Positions 9,388-19,346 of a stretch of DNA of 33,043 nt are shown here, in pieces. Location: assembly GCA_902631135.1 (NCBI GenBank), contig CACOXL010000006.1:1-33043 (forward strand), in the 5' to 3' direction. The DNA comes from an uncultured Pelagibacteraceae bacterium (GTDB taxonomy: Bacteria > Pseudomonadota > Alphaproteobacteria > Pelagibacterales > Pelagibacteraceae). Below the pieces are notes generated by a model, which searched no databases, was not told where the DNA came from, and saw only the letters and a list, made by a program, of their open reading frames with translations. The translations under genes were made by a program, and so were the position numbers. The first letter of the stretch is position 1, and each line of letters begins with the position of its first letter.

Positions 9388-9882
9388 TTAAGCTGACTTG
9401 ATTTTTTTTTCTATGAATTCTGGAACTTCATCTTTATCTAAATTATCTTCTTTTTTGCCTTTAGGTTGATATGCATAAAGTAAATGAAGTTTGCAATATG
9501 AAAAATCTTTAAGGGATGATCTTCCACAAAAATAAAAAGACTCTTCATTAGGATGACCTATGGGCCATTTACAAGTGTTTTCATCAAGTTCCTCTAATTG
9601 TTTTGGATTTTCAGGTTCAAAATCTTTTTCTATAATTAGAGATTTAAATTTACTTTTTCTACCTCTTCTTGATTTAGTATTTTTATCAGCAAAAGAATTT
9701 TCAAAGTTTTGATTTGAGGTAGCAGTTCTAGTTTTTATTTTTGCTGAAAGATTTAATCGATGAGCTTTTCCAATAACCGCATTCCTGCTTATGCCCCCTA
9801 TAATTTCTGCAATTTGGCTTGCAGTATTTCCTTTACCCCAAAGCTCCTTTAATTTGTTTACTTTTTCATCAGTCCAGCTCAT
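9388..9882 (-). CDS. gcrA: GcrA family cell-cycle regulator
   Basis: MSWTDEKVNKLKELWGKGNTASQIAEIIGGISRNAVIGKAHRLNLS; C-terminal CKWPIGHP..FCG...YCKLH; start chosen at MSWTDEK (9882), not ORF start 9921. Confidence 0.93.
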   Translation of the reverse strand: MSWTDEKVNKLKELWGKGNTASQIAEIIGGISRNAVIGKAHRLNLSAKIKTRTATSNQNFENSFADKNTKSRRGRKSKFKSLIIEKDFEPENPKQLEELDENTCKWPIGHPNEESFYFCGRSSLKDFSYCKLHLLYAYQPKGKKEDNLDKDEVPEFIEKKIKSA

Positions 9883-10060
9883 AATAACTATATAATGTGT
9901 TATTTGTTTATAAAAACACAATATACTGATATAAGATTTATGAAAACAAGTAATTATTAAGAGTTATCAACAATTATTGATGATAAATCATAACCGAGAT
10001 GTTCAATCCTGACTTGTATTAAATATTTTTATTTATACAAAGTTTTGATTAAAAAAAAAT

Positions 10061-11242
10061 ATGAGTTTTTTAGCAAAAAATTATAAAAGAAAAAATATTT
10101 CCTTCAAATATGGTAAAGGAAGTTATCTTTATTCAACTAATGGAAAAAAATATCTAGATTTTGTTCAAGGAATAGCTGTGAATTCTTTAGGTCATGCGCA
10201 TCCGAAATTGGTAAAAGCAATTAATCGACAGTCAAAGAAACTTTGGCATGTTTCAAATGCTTTTACAATTCCTGAGGGTGAAGAGTTAGCCAAAAAAATT
10301 GCTAAAAAAACATTTGCTGATTATATAATGTTTCAAAATTCTGGTGCAGAGGCAACAGAGGCATCGATTAAAGTTGCGCGTAGATATTTTTATTCTATAG
10401 GGAAACCTAAAAAAAATAGAATTCTTTGTATAAAAAACGGTTCTTTCCATGGAAGAACAATTGCTGCAATTTTTGCGAGTGGTAGTAAAAAAATGACAGA
10501 AGGTTTTGGTCCAAAAGTACCTGGTTTTGATCATATTAACTTCAGAGATTCAAAACCCAGATTTCCAAATTTAAGAAAAAAAATTAAAAAAAATACAGCA
10601 GCAATAATGGTTGAAACCATATTAGGTGAGGGGGGTATTAAACCTTTACCCGATAAATGTTTGAAGTATTTAAGAAAAATTTGTAATGAAAAAAAGATAT
10701 TGTTAATTTTAGATGAAGTTCAATGTGGAATAGGTAGAAGTGGTGATTTTTTTGCTTTTGAGCAGTCAAAAGTTAAACCAGATATTGTTCCTATAGCTAA
10801 AGGTATTGGAGGAGGCTTTCCTATTGGGGCAGTTCTTATGAATAAAAAAGTTGCTTCTGGTATGACTCCAGGAACACATGGTTCAACTTTTGGAGGCAAC
10901 CCAATGTCTATGGTTATAGCTGGTACAGTAATGGATATAATTCATAAAAAAAGCTTTTTAAAAAATGTTAAGAAGAATTCAAGTTATTTTCATGGTAAAT
11001 TAAATGATTTAAAAAATGAATTTCCAGAAATTATTAAAGAAATACGTGGAAGAGGACTTTTGATCGGTATTCAGCTTTATAAAGAACAAAGTAAATTTAT
11101 AAAAAAACTTATGGATAATCAATTATTAACTATTCGAGCGTCAGAAAATGTTGTTAGAATTTTACCACCTCTAAATGTAAAAAAAATAGAGATAGATCAA
11201 GCTTTAAAGATTATTAAAAAAGTTTGTTCTGAACTTAAATAA
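10061..11242 (+). CDS. argD: Acetylornithine/N-succinyldiaminopimelate aminotransferase
   Basis: FVQGIAVNSLGHAHPKL, FQNSGAEATEASIKVAR, LILDEVQCGIGRSG, PIAKGIGGGFPIGA. Confidence 0.95.
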   Translation: MSFLAKNYKRKNISFKYGKGSYLYSTNGKKYLDFVQGIAVNSLGHAHPKLVKAINRQSKKLWHVSNAFTIPEGEELAKKIAKKTFADYIMFQNSGAEATEASIKVARRYFYSIGKPKKNRILCIKNGSFHGRTIAAIFASGSKKMTEGFGPKVPGFDHINFRDSKPRFPNLRKKIKKNTAAIMVETILGEGGIKPLPDKCLKYLRKICNEKKILLILDEVQCGIGRSGDFFAFEQSKVKPDIVPIAKGIGGGFPIGAVLMNKKVASGMTPGTHGSTFGGNPMSMVIAGTVMDIIHKKSFLKNVKKNSSYFHGKLNDLKNEFPEIIKEIRGRGLLIGIQLYKEQSKFIKKLMDNQLLTIRASENVVRILPPLNVKKIEIDQALKIIKKVCSELK

Positions 11243-11243
11243 G

Positions 11244-12170
11244 ATGAAACATTTCATTGATTTAAAAGAAATTCCAGCAAAGGATCTAAGGAGAATCATA
11301 GATGATGCAAAAAAAAGAAAGAGAGATAGAAAAAAATTGAATAATCTTGAGGCTGATAAAGAGGCACCATTAAAAGGAAAACTTTTAATACAAATGTTTG
11401 AAAAATCTAGCTTGAGAACCAGATTAAGTTTTTATTTAGCAATCAAACAACTTGGTGGTAGTGCATTAACACTTAGACCAGACGAACTGCATTTATCTAA
11501 AGGAGGTGAGAGTATTGAGGATACGGCAAAGATATTATCTAATTTTGGGAACGCTTTTATGCTTAGAACAGACAGTGATAAAAAGTTAGAAGAGTTTAAA
11601 AAATATTTATCGATACCTATTATTAATGGATTAAGTCCATCATCTCATCCAACCCAAGTTTTGTCTGATGTATTCACAGTTGAAGAAATTAAAAAAAAAC
11701 CAATTTCAAAGTTGAATATTACCTGGATAGGCGACTCAAATAATGTACTTAACTCTTTGATTGATGCTTCAATTAAGTTTGCTTTTAGACTAAACATTGG
11801 CTGTCCAAAAAATTATAAACCAAATCAGAAGATTATGAATTATATCAAAAGTAACAAAAATAAAATTTTTATTTTTAATGATCCAAAAAAAGCAGTAATA
11901 GGAGCTGACGCAATTTTTTCTGATAAAGTAATATCTTTAAATGACAAAGTTAACAAAAAAAAAAAATTAAAGGATTTTAATAATTTTAAAATAAGTACAA
12001 ATTTAATGAAATTATGTCCAAGAGCTATATTCCTACATTGCTTGCCGAGAGGAACAGAAGTTGATGAAAAAGTTTTTAAAAGCAAACAATCAAAAGTTTG
12101 GCAACAAGCTTTAAATAGAGTTTATGTTCAAAAATCAATATTACTATATTGTTTTGGAAAATTACGGTAG
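11244..12170 (+). CDS. argF: Ornithine carbamoyltransferase
   Basis: FEKSSLRTRLSF, SSHPTQVLSDVFT, FLHCLPRGTEVDEKVF; adjacent to argD. Confidence 0.95.
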   Translation: MKHFIDLKEIPAKDLRRIIDDAKKRKRDRKKLNNLEADKEAPLKGKLLIQMFEKSSLRTRLSFYLAIKQLGGSALTLRPDELHLSKGGESIEDTAKILSNFGNAFMLRTDSDKKLEEFKKYLSIPIINGLSPSSHPTQVLSDVFTVEEIKKKPISKLNITWIGDSNNVLNSLIDASIKFAFRLNIGCPKNYKPNQKIMNYIKSNKNKIFIFNDPKKAVIGADAIFSDKVISLNDKVNKKKKLKDFNNFKISTNLMKLCPRAIFLHCLPRGTEVDEKVFKSKQSKVWQQALNRVYVQKSILLYCFGKLR

Positions 12171-12704
12171 TGGTAACGGATTATCAGAATTTTGATTCAA
12201 ATATAAAATTACAGAGGCTCTATCTTTTTCTTTTCTCAGACCAGCAAATGCCATTTTTGTACCTTTAATCCATTTAGCTGGTTTTATTAAATAACCGTTT
12301 AATTCCTCAAAAGTCCATTCTTTTCCATATTCTGAAAGTGCTTTAGAATATTTGTAATCACTCACTGAACCAACTTTTCTTGAAACAACATTGTAGAGCG
12401 CCGGTCCTATCGCATTTTTACCTCCTTTAGAAATAGAATGACAAGCCGCACATTTTTTAAAAACTTTTTCTCCAGTTGAAAGGTCTCCCATTGCCATTAA
12501 AGCAGCTATATCAATTTTTTCCACAGTAGTTTCAGGAGTTGATTGTGAATTTGTGGCTACCGCTTGTTCTACTTCAATAGCGTATCCAGGTATTTTAGGT
12601 TTTTCAACATGGAATATTACATCTGAAAGCTTTCCAATACCTATTATTAGAAGAGCAACCATTAAAATTGCTGCTACTATTTTATTAATCTCAAAAGAAT
12701 CCAT
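12162..12704 (-). CDS. Membrane-anchored c-type cytochrome (class I, CycM-like)
   Basis: N-terminal TM helix; CAACHSISKGGKNAIGPALYNVVSRKVGS; KGTKMAFAGL. Confidence 0.92.
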   Translation of the reverse strand: MDSFEINKIVAAILMVALLIIGIGKLSDVIFHVEKPKIPGYAIEVEQAVATNSQSTPETTVEKIDIAALMAMGDLSTGEKVFKKCAACHSISKGGKNAIGPALYNVVSRKVGSVSDYKYSKALSEYGKEWTFEELNGYLIKPAKWIKGTKMAFAGLRKEKDRASVILYLNQNSDNPLPLP

Positions 12705-12813
12705 TTTATTAAAAATTATTTTGAACGTATAACACTATAAACAAAAAATTGCTTATATATTTTATTGTACAATTTTGCCTCTGTTTATATTGTGATGTTT
12801 ATAAAAAAGATCA

Positions 12814-13548
12814 ATGAAAACATTAGTTATAATTCCCTCTAGATTATCTGCTACAAGATTACCTGGTAAGCCATTATTAAAAATTAATGGTATATCAGTG
12901 ATTTCTCATGTTTTTAAGAAAGCAGAAAAAGCGAATATAGGAGAGGTAATAGTAGCAACTGGGGATCAAGAGATAATTGATGATGTAAAAAAAAATGGTG
13001 GCCAAGCGATTTTAACCAAAAAACAACATAAAACTGGAACAGATAGAATTTATGAAGCTTTACAAAAATTTGATAATAAAAATATTGATTTGGTTATGAA
13101 TCTTCAAGGTGATGAACCGTTAATGAATATACAAGATATAAGAAATTTAAATTTTCAAATGATAAAAAATCAATCTCAATTAGGAACATTAGCATCGAAT
13201 ATTAAAGATAAGGTAATCTATGAAAATAAAAATATTGTTAAAGTTATAACAAAAGAAAAGTTAGATGATTTAAATTTTCCCAAAGCATTAAATTTTATGA
13301 GAAAAATTTCAAAACAAAGTGAAAATATTTACCATCATTTAGGAATATATTGTTTTCAAAAGAAAACTCTAAAAAATTTTGTCTCTTTTAATCAATCCTC
13401 CAATGAGATTAAGAACAAATTGGAACAACTTAGAGCATTAGATAACAAAATAAATATTAATGTTGCACTCGCTATATCATCACCAATAGGTATTGATACT
13501 CAAGAGGATTTTGTGGCTATTAAAAAAATTATGGAATATAAATCCTAA
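12814..13548 (+). CDS. kdsB: 3-deoxy-manno-octulosonate cytidylyltransferase
   Basis: IPSRLSATRLPGKPLLKINGISVISHV, NLQGDEPLMN, HHLGIYCF, EQLRALD. Confidence 0.95.
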   Translation: MKTLVIIPSRLSATRLPGKPLLKINGISVISHVFKKAEKANIGEVIVATGDQEIIDDVKKNGGQAILTKKQHKTGTDRIYEALQKFDNKNIDLVMNLQGDEPLMNIQDIRNLNFQMIKNQSQLGTLASNIKDKVIYENKNIVKVITKEKLDDLNFPKALNFMRKISKQSENIYHHLGIYCFQKKTLKNFVSFNQSSNEIKNKLEQLRALDNKININVALAISSPIGIDTQEDFVAIKKIMEYKS

Positions 13549-14378
13549 TGAATAAAATTTATTTTCAAGGAACTTTTGGAGCTTATTCACATCTTGCTGC
13601 CAAATCAATAGACCCAAAAGCTGAGATCATACCTTGTAAAACTTTTGATGAATGTTTTTCTAAAGCTTCAAAAGACTCAAGTTCTAAAATAATTATACCA
13701 GAGTCTAATAGAATAACCGGGAATATTGGTATAGAATATTTGATATTTAAGTATAGACTTAATATTTATTCTGAATATTTTCAAAAAATTGAACATAATT
13801 TACTTGCTATTCCTGGAGCAAAGATTTCAGAAATTAAGAACGTTTATTCTCATTCACAAGCTTTATCTCAATGTTCTAATTTTATTAAATCTAATAATTT
13901 TATTGAACATGTAAGAGCAGATACAGCAGGTTCTGCCGAAATGGTTTCCAAAAATAATGATAAAGGAGATGCTGCAATAGCATCAACTTTAAGTGCTGAA
14001 ACTTATGGATTAGAGGTAATTAAAAGAAATATTGAAAATGAAAAAGGAAATCTCACAAGGTTTTTGATTATGGGAAAAAATATTTTACAACCAGAATATG
14101 GTAACAAAAAATATATTACATCTTTTTTATTTAAACTAAAAAGTAAACCTGCTGCCCTTTATCAATCTTTAGGTGGCTTTGCAATTAATGGAGTAAACTT
14201 GACTAAGCTACAAAGTTATCCAGAAAAAAATTCATTTGACTCTTATTTTTTTCTATGCGACCTAGATGGACACATTGATGACCATAAAGTTCAAAAGTCT
14301 TTAGAGGAATTAGGATTACATTGTGAAGATTTTCACGTCCTAGGTGTTTTTGAAGCTGACAAAATAAGAGAAAAATAA
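13548..14378 (+). CDS. pheA: Prephenate dehydratase (with ACT domain)
   Basis: FQGTFGAYSHLAA, IPESNRITGNI, YSHSQALSQC, TSFLFKLKSKPAALYQSLGGFAINGVNLTKLQSYP. Confidence 0.95.
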   Translation: MNKIYFQGTFGAYSHLAAKSIDPKAEIIPCKTFDECFSKASKDSSSKIIIPESNRITGNIGIEYLIFKYRLNIYSEYFQKIEHNLLAIPGAKISEIKNVYSHSQALSQCSNFIKSNNFIEHVRADTAGSAEMVSKNNDKGDAAIASTLSAETYGLEVIKRNIENEKGNLTRFLIMGKNILQPEYGNKKYITSFLFKLKSKPAALYQSLGGFAINGVNLTKLQSYPEKNSFDSYFFLCDLDGHIDDHKVQKSLEELGLHCEDFHVLGVFEADKIREK

Positions 14379-14426
14379 ATCTTAATCTTTTATTGTGGAT
14401 TAGAAATTATTACTGCTATAATAGTT

Positions 14427-14513
14427 TTGGAGGCTAGGGCGTTTACTGCATGAACCCGACCAGATCCTAACGGAAGCAATCGTAATGACAGCTTGACGGG
14501 TCTAGTCTCCTAA
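14427..14513 (+). ncRNA. ffs: Bacterial small signal recognition particle RNA (4.5S-type)
   Basis: Conserved core tgaacccgaccagatcctaacggaagcaatcg; terminal stem ggaggctag (14429-14437) pairs with ctagtctcc (14502-14510) with one G-U; lies just upstream of dnaX. Confidence 0.92.
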
Positions 14514-14522
14514 GGAAAACAA

Positions 14523-16163
14523 ATGAATAAAAATACAAAAGTTTTAGCACTAAAGTATAGACCTCAAAACTTTGAAGATTTAATTGGTCAAGATATAACA
14601 TCTCAAACAATTATAAATTCAATTAAAGCAAACAAAATTCCAAATGCTTATCTTTTTACTGGAATACGTGGAGTTGGTAAAACAACATTAGCAAGAATTG
14701 TGGCTAAATCTTTAAATTGTAAAAACGGAATAGAAAACATATGTAAAAGTAATTATTGTGATAATTGTTTGGCCATAATGAACTCAAGTCATATTGATGT
14801 TTTAGAAATGGATGCTGCTAGTAAGACGGGAGTTGAAGATGTAAGAGAATTAATTGAATTTTCAAGATATGGGCCAACTTCTTCAAAGTATAAAATATTT
14901 ATAATTGACGAAGTTCATATGTTAAGCAAGCAAGCATTTAATGCTTTATTGAAAACTTTAGAGGAGCCACCAGAGTATTTAAAATTTATTTTTGCAACAA
15001 CAGAATTAAAAAAAATTCCCGTTACAGTAATATCTAGATGTCAAAGATTTGATTTATCTAGAATTAAATCATTAGAATTATTGAATTTTATCAAAAAAAT
15101 AAAAGATAAAGAAAAAGGAAATGTTTCAGAAGATGCCCTTAAGTTGATTGTAAAGATATCTGAGGGCTCAGTTAGAGATGCTTTATCATTGCTGGATAGA
15201 GGTTTGTTGACACTGGGTGAAAAAAAAGAGCTTGATTTAAAAGAAGCGCAAAAGGTTTTTGGATATTTTGATAAATCACAATTGATAGATATTTTTGATT
15301 TAATTTTACAAGGAGAAGAGAAAAAAGTTATTGAAATTTATAGAAATATTTACGATCAAGGTATTGAACCAAAAGTTTTTATAAATGATTTTTTAGAATT
15401 AATTTATTATTTTAAAAATATTGATTTTTTAACAAGTGAAAGCACAAATTTTTCTCTTAATGATGAGGAATTTTCAAAGATTAAAGAAATTTCAAACAAA
15501 GTAGAAAGTCAAGTATTTATTCTTTTTTGGCAATTTACAGTAAAAACTATTGCTGAATTGGATACTGTTTCAAATCAAAATTTATCAGTTGAAATGTTTT
15601 TAATGAGACTAATGTATCTTACGTCATTAAAAAAAAAAAAAGAAAATAATGATCTTCAAGAATCAGTCAAAAATGATTTAGAGGAAAAAGATTTAAAAAC
15701 TTCTTCAAAAAATCAGACAATAAATCAAATAAAAAACATTTCTCAAAATAAAAATATAAAACCTGAAGCTAAAAAAGAGTTTAAAGCTGAAAGTATGATT
15801 TTTATAAATTCGTTTGATCATCTTTTAAAGATTTGTAATGAAAAAAGAGAAATGAAATTAAAGTATGAGCTTGAAAAAAATGTTAATCTTGTTAATTTTG
15901 CAAATAATAGGATTGAAATATCTTTTAATGACAATCTTGATAAAAGTTTTGTTAAAGATTTGTCTTCAAAACTTTTTGATTGGACTGGTGAAAGATGGAT
16001 CATTACATTCAGCAAATTGAAAGGTGATGAAACATTTAAAAAAAAAGAACAAAATAAAAAAAAAGACTCAATTGAGAATATAAGAAACTCAGAATTGTAC
16101 AAAAAAGTTTTGGAAAAGTTTCCTGACGCAAATTTGATTGATGTGAAGAAAAAAAAAGAATAG
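14523..16163 (+). CDS. dnaX: DNA polymerase III subunit tau (and possibly gamma)
   Basis: LALKYRPQNFEDLIGQD, GIRGVGKTTLARI, Zn-binding C...C..C, IIDEVHMLSKQAFNALLKTLEEPP. Confidence 0.96.
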   Translation: MNKNTKVLALKYRPQNFEDLIGQDITSQTIINSIKANKIPNAYLFTGIRGVGKTTLARIVAKSLNCKNGIENICKSNYCDNCLAIMNSSHIDVLEMDAASKTGVEDVRELIEFSRYGPTSSKYKIFIIDEVHMLSKQAFNALLKTLEEPPEYLKFIFATTELKKIPVTVISRCQRFDLSRIKSLELLNFIKKIKDKEKGNVSEDALKLIVKISEGSVRDALSLLDRGLLTLGEKKELDLKEAQKVFGYFDKSQLIDIFDLILQGEEKKVIEIYRNIYDQGIEPKVFINDFLELIYYFKNIDFLTSESTNFSLNDEEFSKIKEISNKVESQVFILFWQFTVKTIAELDTVSNQNLSVEMFLMRLMYLTSLKKKKENNDLQESVKNDLEEKDLKTSSKNQTINQIKNISQNKNIKPEAKKEFKAESMIFINSFDHLLKICNEKREMKLKYELEKNVNLVNFANNRIEISFNDNLDKSFVKDLSSKLFDWTGERWIITFSKLKGDETFKKKEQNKKKDSIENIRNSELYKKVLEKFPDANLIDVKKKKE

Positions 16164-16170
16164 TGATAAA

Positions 16171-16488
16171 ATGACAGATTTTTCAAAAATTTTAGATAAG
16201 GCAAAAGAACTTGAGAACAAAATGAGAGAAAGCCAAGAAAAAATAAAAAGAATAAAAGCTGAAGGTTTTTCGGGATCAAATTCTGTAAAGGTAATCTTAA
16301 ATGGCGATGGTGAAATGGAAAAGATTGAGATTCAAAATGAAATTTTGAAAGAAGACAAATTGATTATCGAAGATCTAATAGTTGCAGCTCACAACAATGC
16401 AAGAGCTCAATTAAAGACCAAAACCTCAGAGGAGATTTCAAAAACAACTGGTGGATTTGGTATTCCAGGATTTAAATGGCCGCTTTGA
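16171..16488 (+). CDS. YbaB/EbfC family nucleoid-associated protein
   Basis: 105 aa; small protein between dnaX and recR; SNSVKVILNGDGEMEKIEI. Confidence 0.92.
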   Translation: MTDFSKILDKAKELENKMRESQEKIKRIKAEGFSGSNSVKVILNGDGEMEKIEIQNEILKEDKLIIEDLIVAAHNNARAQLKTKTSEEISKTTGGFGIPGFKWPL

Positions 16489-16492
16489 AATA

Positions 16493-17104
16493 ATGCAAAA
16501 TATCAATGAAATTGAAGATTTAATAAAATTAATTTCTAAATTTCCAGGGCTTGGACCAAAATCAGCTAAGCGCATCGTTCTTAAACTAATTAATAATAAA
16601 GATGAACTTGTAAAACCATTAGTTAATACTCTTGCACAAGTTTATAAAAATATTATTAGATGCAATTCTTGTGGTTCTTTAAAATCTAATTCTGAAGGAT
16701 GCATAAACTGTGAAAATATAAAAGAAAAATTTTATAAGATTTGCGTAGTCGAAGACATTGCAGATCAATGGTCTATCGAAAATTCAAATATATTTAAAGG
16801 TTATTTTCATATTTTAGGAGGAACGATATCTTCAGTGGGTCAAAGAAAAGAAGATTTGTTGATAGGTTCTTTAATTGAAAGAGTGAATAAAGAGAAAATC
16901 GAGGAAGTAATTTTAGCAACTAGTGCTACAGTTGAGGGTCAAACAACCGCCTATTATATTCAAGACAGTTTGAAAAATTGTAAAGTAAAAGTAACTAAAT
17001 TAGCCCAAGGTTTGCCTGTTGGTGGTGAAATAGAAAGTTTAGATGATGGAACTTTATTTTCAGCATTTAAAAATAGATCAAAATTAAATTCAAATTTAAC
17101 TTAA
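16493..17104 (+). CDS. recR: Recombination mediator protein RecR
   Basis: [20 protein letters not shown], zinc finger [35 protein letters not shown]; start at [13 protein letters not shown]. Confidence 0.95.
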   Translation: MQNINEIEDLIKLISKFPGLGPKSAKRIVLKLINNKDELVKPLVNTLAQVYKNIIRCNSCGSLKSNSEGCINCENIKEKFYKICVVEDIADQWSIENSNIFKGYFHILGGTISSVGQRKEDLLIGSLIERVNKEKIEEVILATSATVEGQTTAYYIQDSLKNCKVKVTKLAQGLPVGGEIESLDDGTLFSAFKNRSKLNSNLT

Positions 17105-19249
17105 TTTTTTTTCTAGTCTATTTAGATGTAAAAGAGGTTCAGTATAACCAGATGGTTGCTCTTTCCCTTTTAGAATAAGATCACAGGCAGTTTTAAAAGC
17201 TATAGACTTTTCAAAATTATCACTCATTCTAATATAATTTTTATCATTTTTGTTTTGGTCGTCTACGACTCTTGCCATCTCTTTCATTATTTCAATAACT
17301 TGAATTTTTGTTGTTATACCGTGATGTATCCAGTTAGCTATATGTTGAGATGATATCCTCAAAGTCGCCCTATCCTCCATAAGTCCAACATTGTTTATAT
17401 CTGGAACTTTAGAACAACCTATTCCTTGATCAATCCATCTAACCACATAACCTAATAAAGTTTGTGCAGAATTTGATATTTCTGAATTAATTTCGTCTAC
17501 AGACCAATTAGGTCTATTGGCTATTGGTATCGTTAGAAGATCATCTAATTTTGCTGGAGCCCTAGAGGCTAACTTTTTTTGTACATCAAATACATTAACT
17601 TTATGATAATGCAAAGCATGTAATGATGCTGCTGTTGGGGACGGAACCCAGGCACAGTTAGCTCCAGCATTAAGGTGTCCTATTTTTTCATCTAACATTT
17701 TTTTCATTTCATCTGGGGCTGCCCACATTCCTTTTCCTATTTGAGCTTTACCAGAGAAACCACATTTTAATCCTAAATCTACATTGTTATTTTCGTAAGC
17801 TTGTATCCATTTAGAAGATTTCATTTCACCTTTTTTGATCATAGGTCCAGCTTCCATTGAGGTGTGCATCTCATCACCTGTACGATCTAGAAAACCAGTA
17901 TTTTGGAAAACTATACGTTTAGATAAAGCTCTTATACATTCTTTAAGATTAGCGGATGTTCTTCTTTCCTCATCCATTAAACCTACTTTAATTGTGTTTG
18001 GTTTTAATTCTAAAATTTCTTCAACTTTAGTAAAAATTAAATCAGTGAAAGCACATTCATCAGGTCCATGCATTTTAGGTTTTACAATATAAATTGAGCC
18101 AGTTCTTGAGTTCTTTTTTCTTTTTAAATCATGAAGTGCAGCAGCAGAAGTAATGAATGCATCCATAATCCCTTCAGGTACTTCACTACCATCTTTTAAA
18201 AGAATAGAGGGGCTTGTCATGAGATGACCAACATTTCTAATAAGTAATAAACTTCTTCCATGTAATTTTAAACCTTTTCCATCTTTTGAGATGTAACTTC
18301 TGTCTGGGTTTAATTTCCTTTCTAAATTTTTACCATTTTTTTCAAATTGAATTTTTAAATTTCCTTTCATTAATCCTAACCAATTTCTATAGCAAACAAC
18401 TTTATCTTCAGCATCAACTGCGGCCACACTATCTTCGTTATCACAGATAGTTGAAACTGCGGACTCAGCTATTACATCACTAATTCCAGCTATATCATGA
18501 GCAGCACTAAATGCTTTTGGGTTAATGATTATTTCAAAATGTAAATTATTGTTCTTTAATATTATAGCCTCTGGTTTATTTGCATCACCTCTATGACCTA
18601 TGAATTTATTCTTATCTTTGAGTTTATATTCGTAATCGTCTTTCAAGATTATAAGATCTTTATTTATTACTTTTAAACCAGCTATATTTTTCCAACTAGT
18701 TCCATCTATCTCAATATATTTATCAAAAAATTCTCTTACGAATTTAATTACTTCCTGACCACGATTTGGATCATATCTCTCACTACCCCCCTCTTCTGAC
18801 TCAATGATATTAGTTCCATAAAGGCTGTCGTATAAACTTACCCACCTAGCATTAGCTGCATTCAACGCATATCTTGCGTTCATTATTGGAACTACTAATT
18901 GTGGACCAGCAATTTTAGATATTTCATCGTCAACATCTGAAGTTTTAATTTTAAAATCAGGCCCTTCATCTTTCAGATAACCAATATGTTTCAAAAATTC
19001 TTTGTATTCATCAATTTTGATTTCATTACTTTTGTTCTTTTTATGCCATTCATCAATCTTTGTCTGGAGATCTTCACGTATTTTTATCAATTCTTTATTT
19101 TTGGGGGTTAATTCATGAACAGATTTATCAAAACCAGACCAGAATTTTTTAGGTGTAATACCAGTATCTTCTAATAATTCGTTATTAACGAATTTTAACA
19201 ATTCATTCGATACTTTAAGGTTTTCGATTTCTAAATAATTTTTATTCAT
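17096..19249 (-). CDS. glcB: Malate synthase G
   Basis: 717 aa; [73 protein letters not shown]. Confidence 0.97.
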   Translation of the reverse strand: MNKNYLEIENLKVSNELLKFVNNELLEDTGITPKKFWSGFDKSVHELTPKNKELIKIREDLQTKIDEWHKKNKSNEIKIDEYKEFLKHIGYLKDEGPDFKIKTSDVDDEISKIAGPQLVVPIMNARYALNAANARWVSLYDSLYGTNIIESEEGGSERYDPNRGQEVIKFVREFFDKYIEIDGTSWKNIAGLKVINKDLIILKDDYEYKLKDKNKFIGHRGDANKPEAIILKNNNLHFEIIINPKAFSAAHDIAGISDVIAESAVSTICDNEDSVAAVDAEDKVVCYRNWLGLMKGNLKIQFEKNGKNLERKLNPDRSYISKDGKGLKLHGRSLLLIRNVGHLMTSPSILLKDGSEVPEGIMDAFITSAAALHDLKRKKNSRTGSIYIVKPKMHGPDECAFTDLIFTKVEEILELKPNTIKVGLMDEERRTSANLKECIRALSKRIVFQNTGFLDRTGDEMHTSMEAGPMIKKGEMKSSKWIQAYENNNVDLGLKCGFSGKAQIGKGMWAAPDEMKKMLDEKIGHLNAGANCAWVPSPTAASLHALHYHKVNVFDVQKKLASRAPAKLDDLLTIPIANRPNWSVDEINSEISNSAQTLLGYVVRWIDQGIGCSKVPDINNVGLMEDRATLRISSQHIANWIHHGITTKIQVIEIMKEMARVVDDQNKNDKNYIRMSDNFEKSIAFKTACDLILKGKEQPSGYTEPLLHLNRLEKKLS

Positions 19250-19300
19250 ACTAAATTTTTAAAACTACAGTAAAATTAAGTCAAATACTTAATAGAAGCA

Positions 19301-19328
19301 TTGACATTTTGTTGTCATTTTTCATAAT
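19301..19328 (+). promoter_or_regulatory. Putative sigma70-type promoter for accA (TTGACA, 16 bp spacer, CATAAT)
   Basis: ttgaca at 19301-19306, cataat at 19323-19328, upstream of accA ATG at 19347. Confidence 0.5.
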
Positions 19329-19346
19329 TAAAAAGAATAACTTTAA

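Noticed and set aside
9964-9972. DnaA-box-like ttatcaaca near gcrA
   Set aside because: Single site with one mismatch to TTATCCACA; no cluster, so no support for an origin.
11955-11966. A12 run in argF (and a similar A12 in the DUF1178 gene near 24693) as possible programmed slippage
   Set aside because: No biological reason for a truncated product; more likely reflects Lys codons in an A/T-rich genome.
10286-12085. Minus-strand ORFs opposite argD and argF (10286-10534, 11840-12085)
   Set aside because: Antisense to strongly supported enzymes; no motif.
15818-16279. Minus-strand 153-aa ORF opposite dnaX/ybaB
   Set aside because: Phe/Leu/Ser-rich translation that mirrors the Lys-rich codons of dnaX; no recognisable family.
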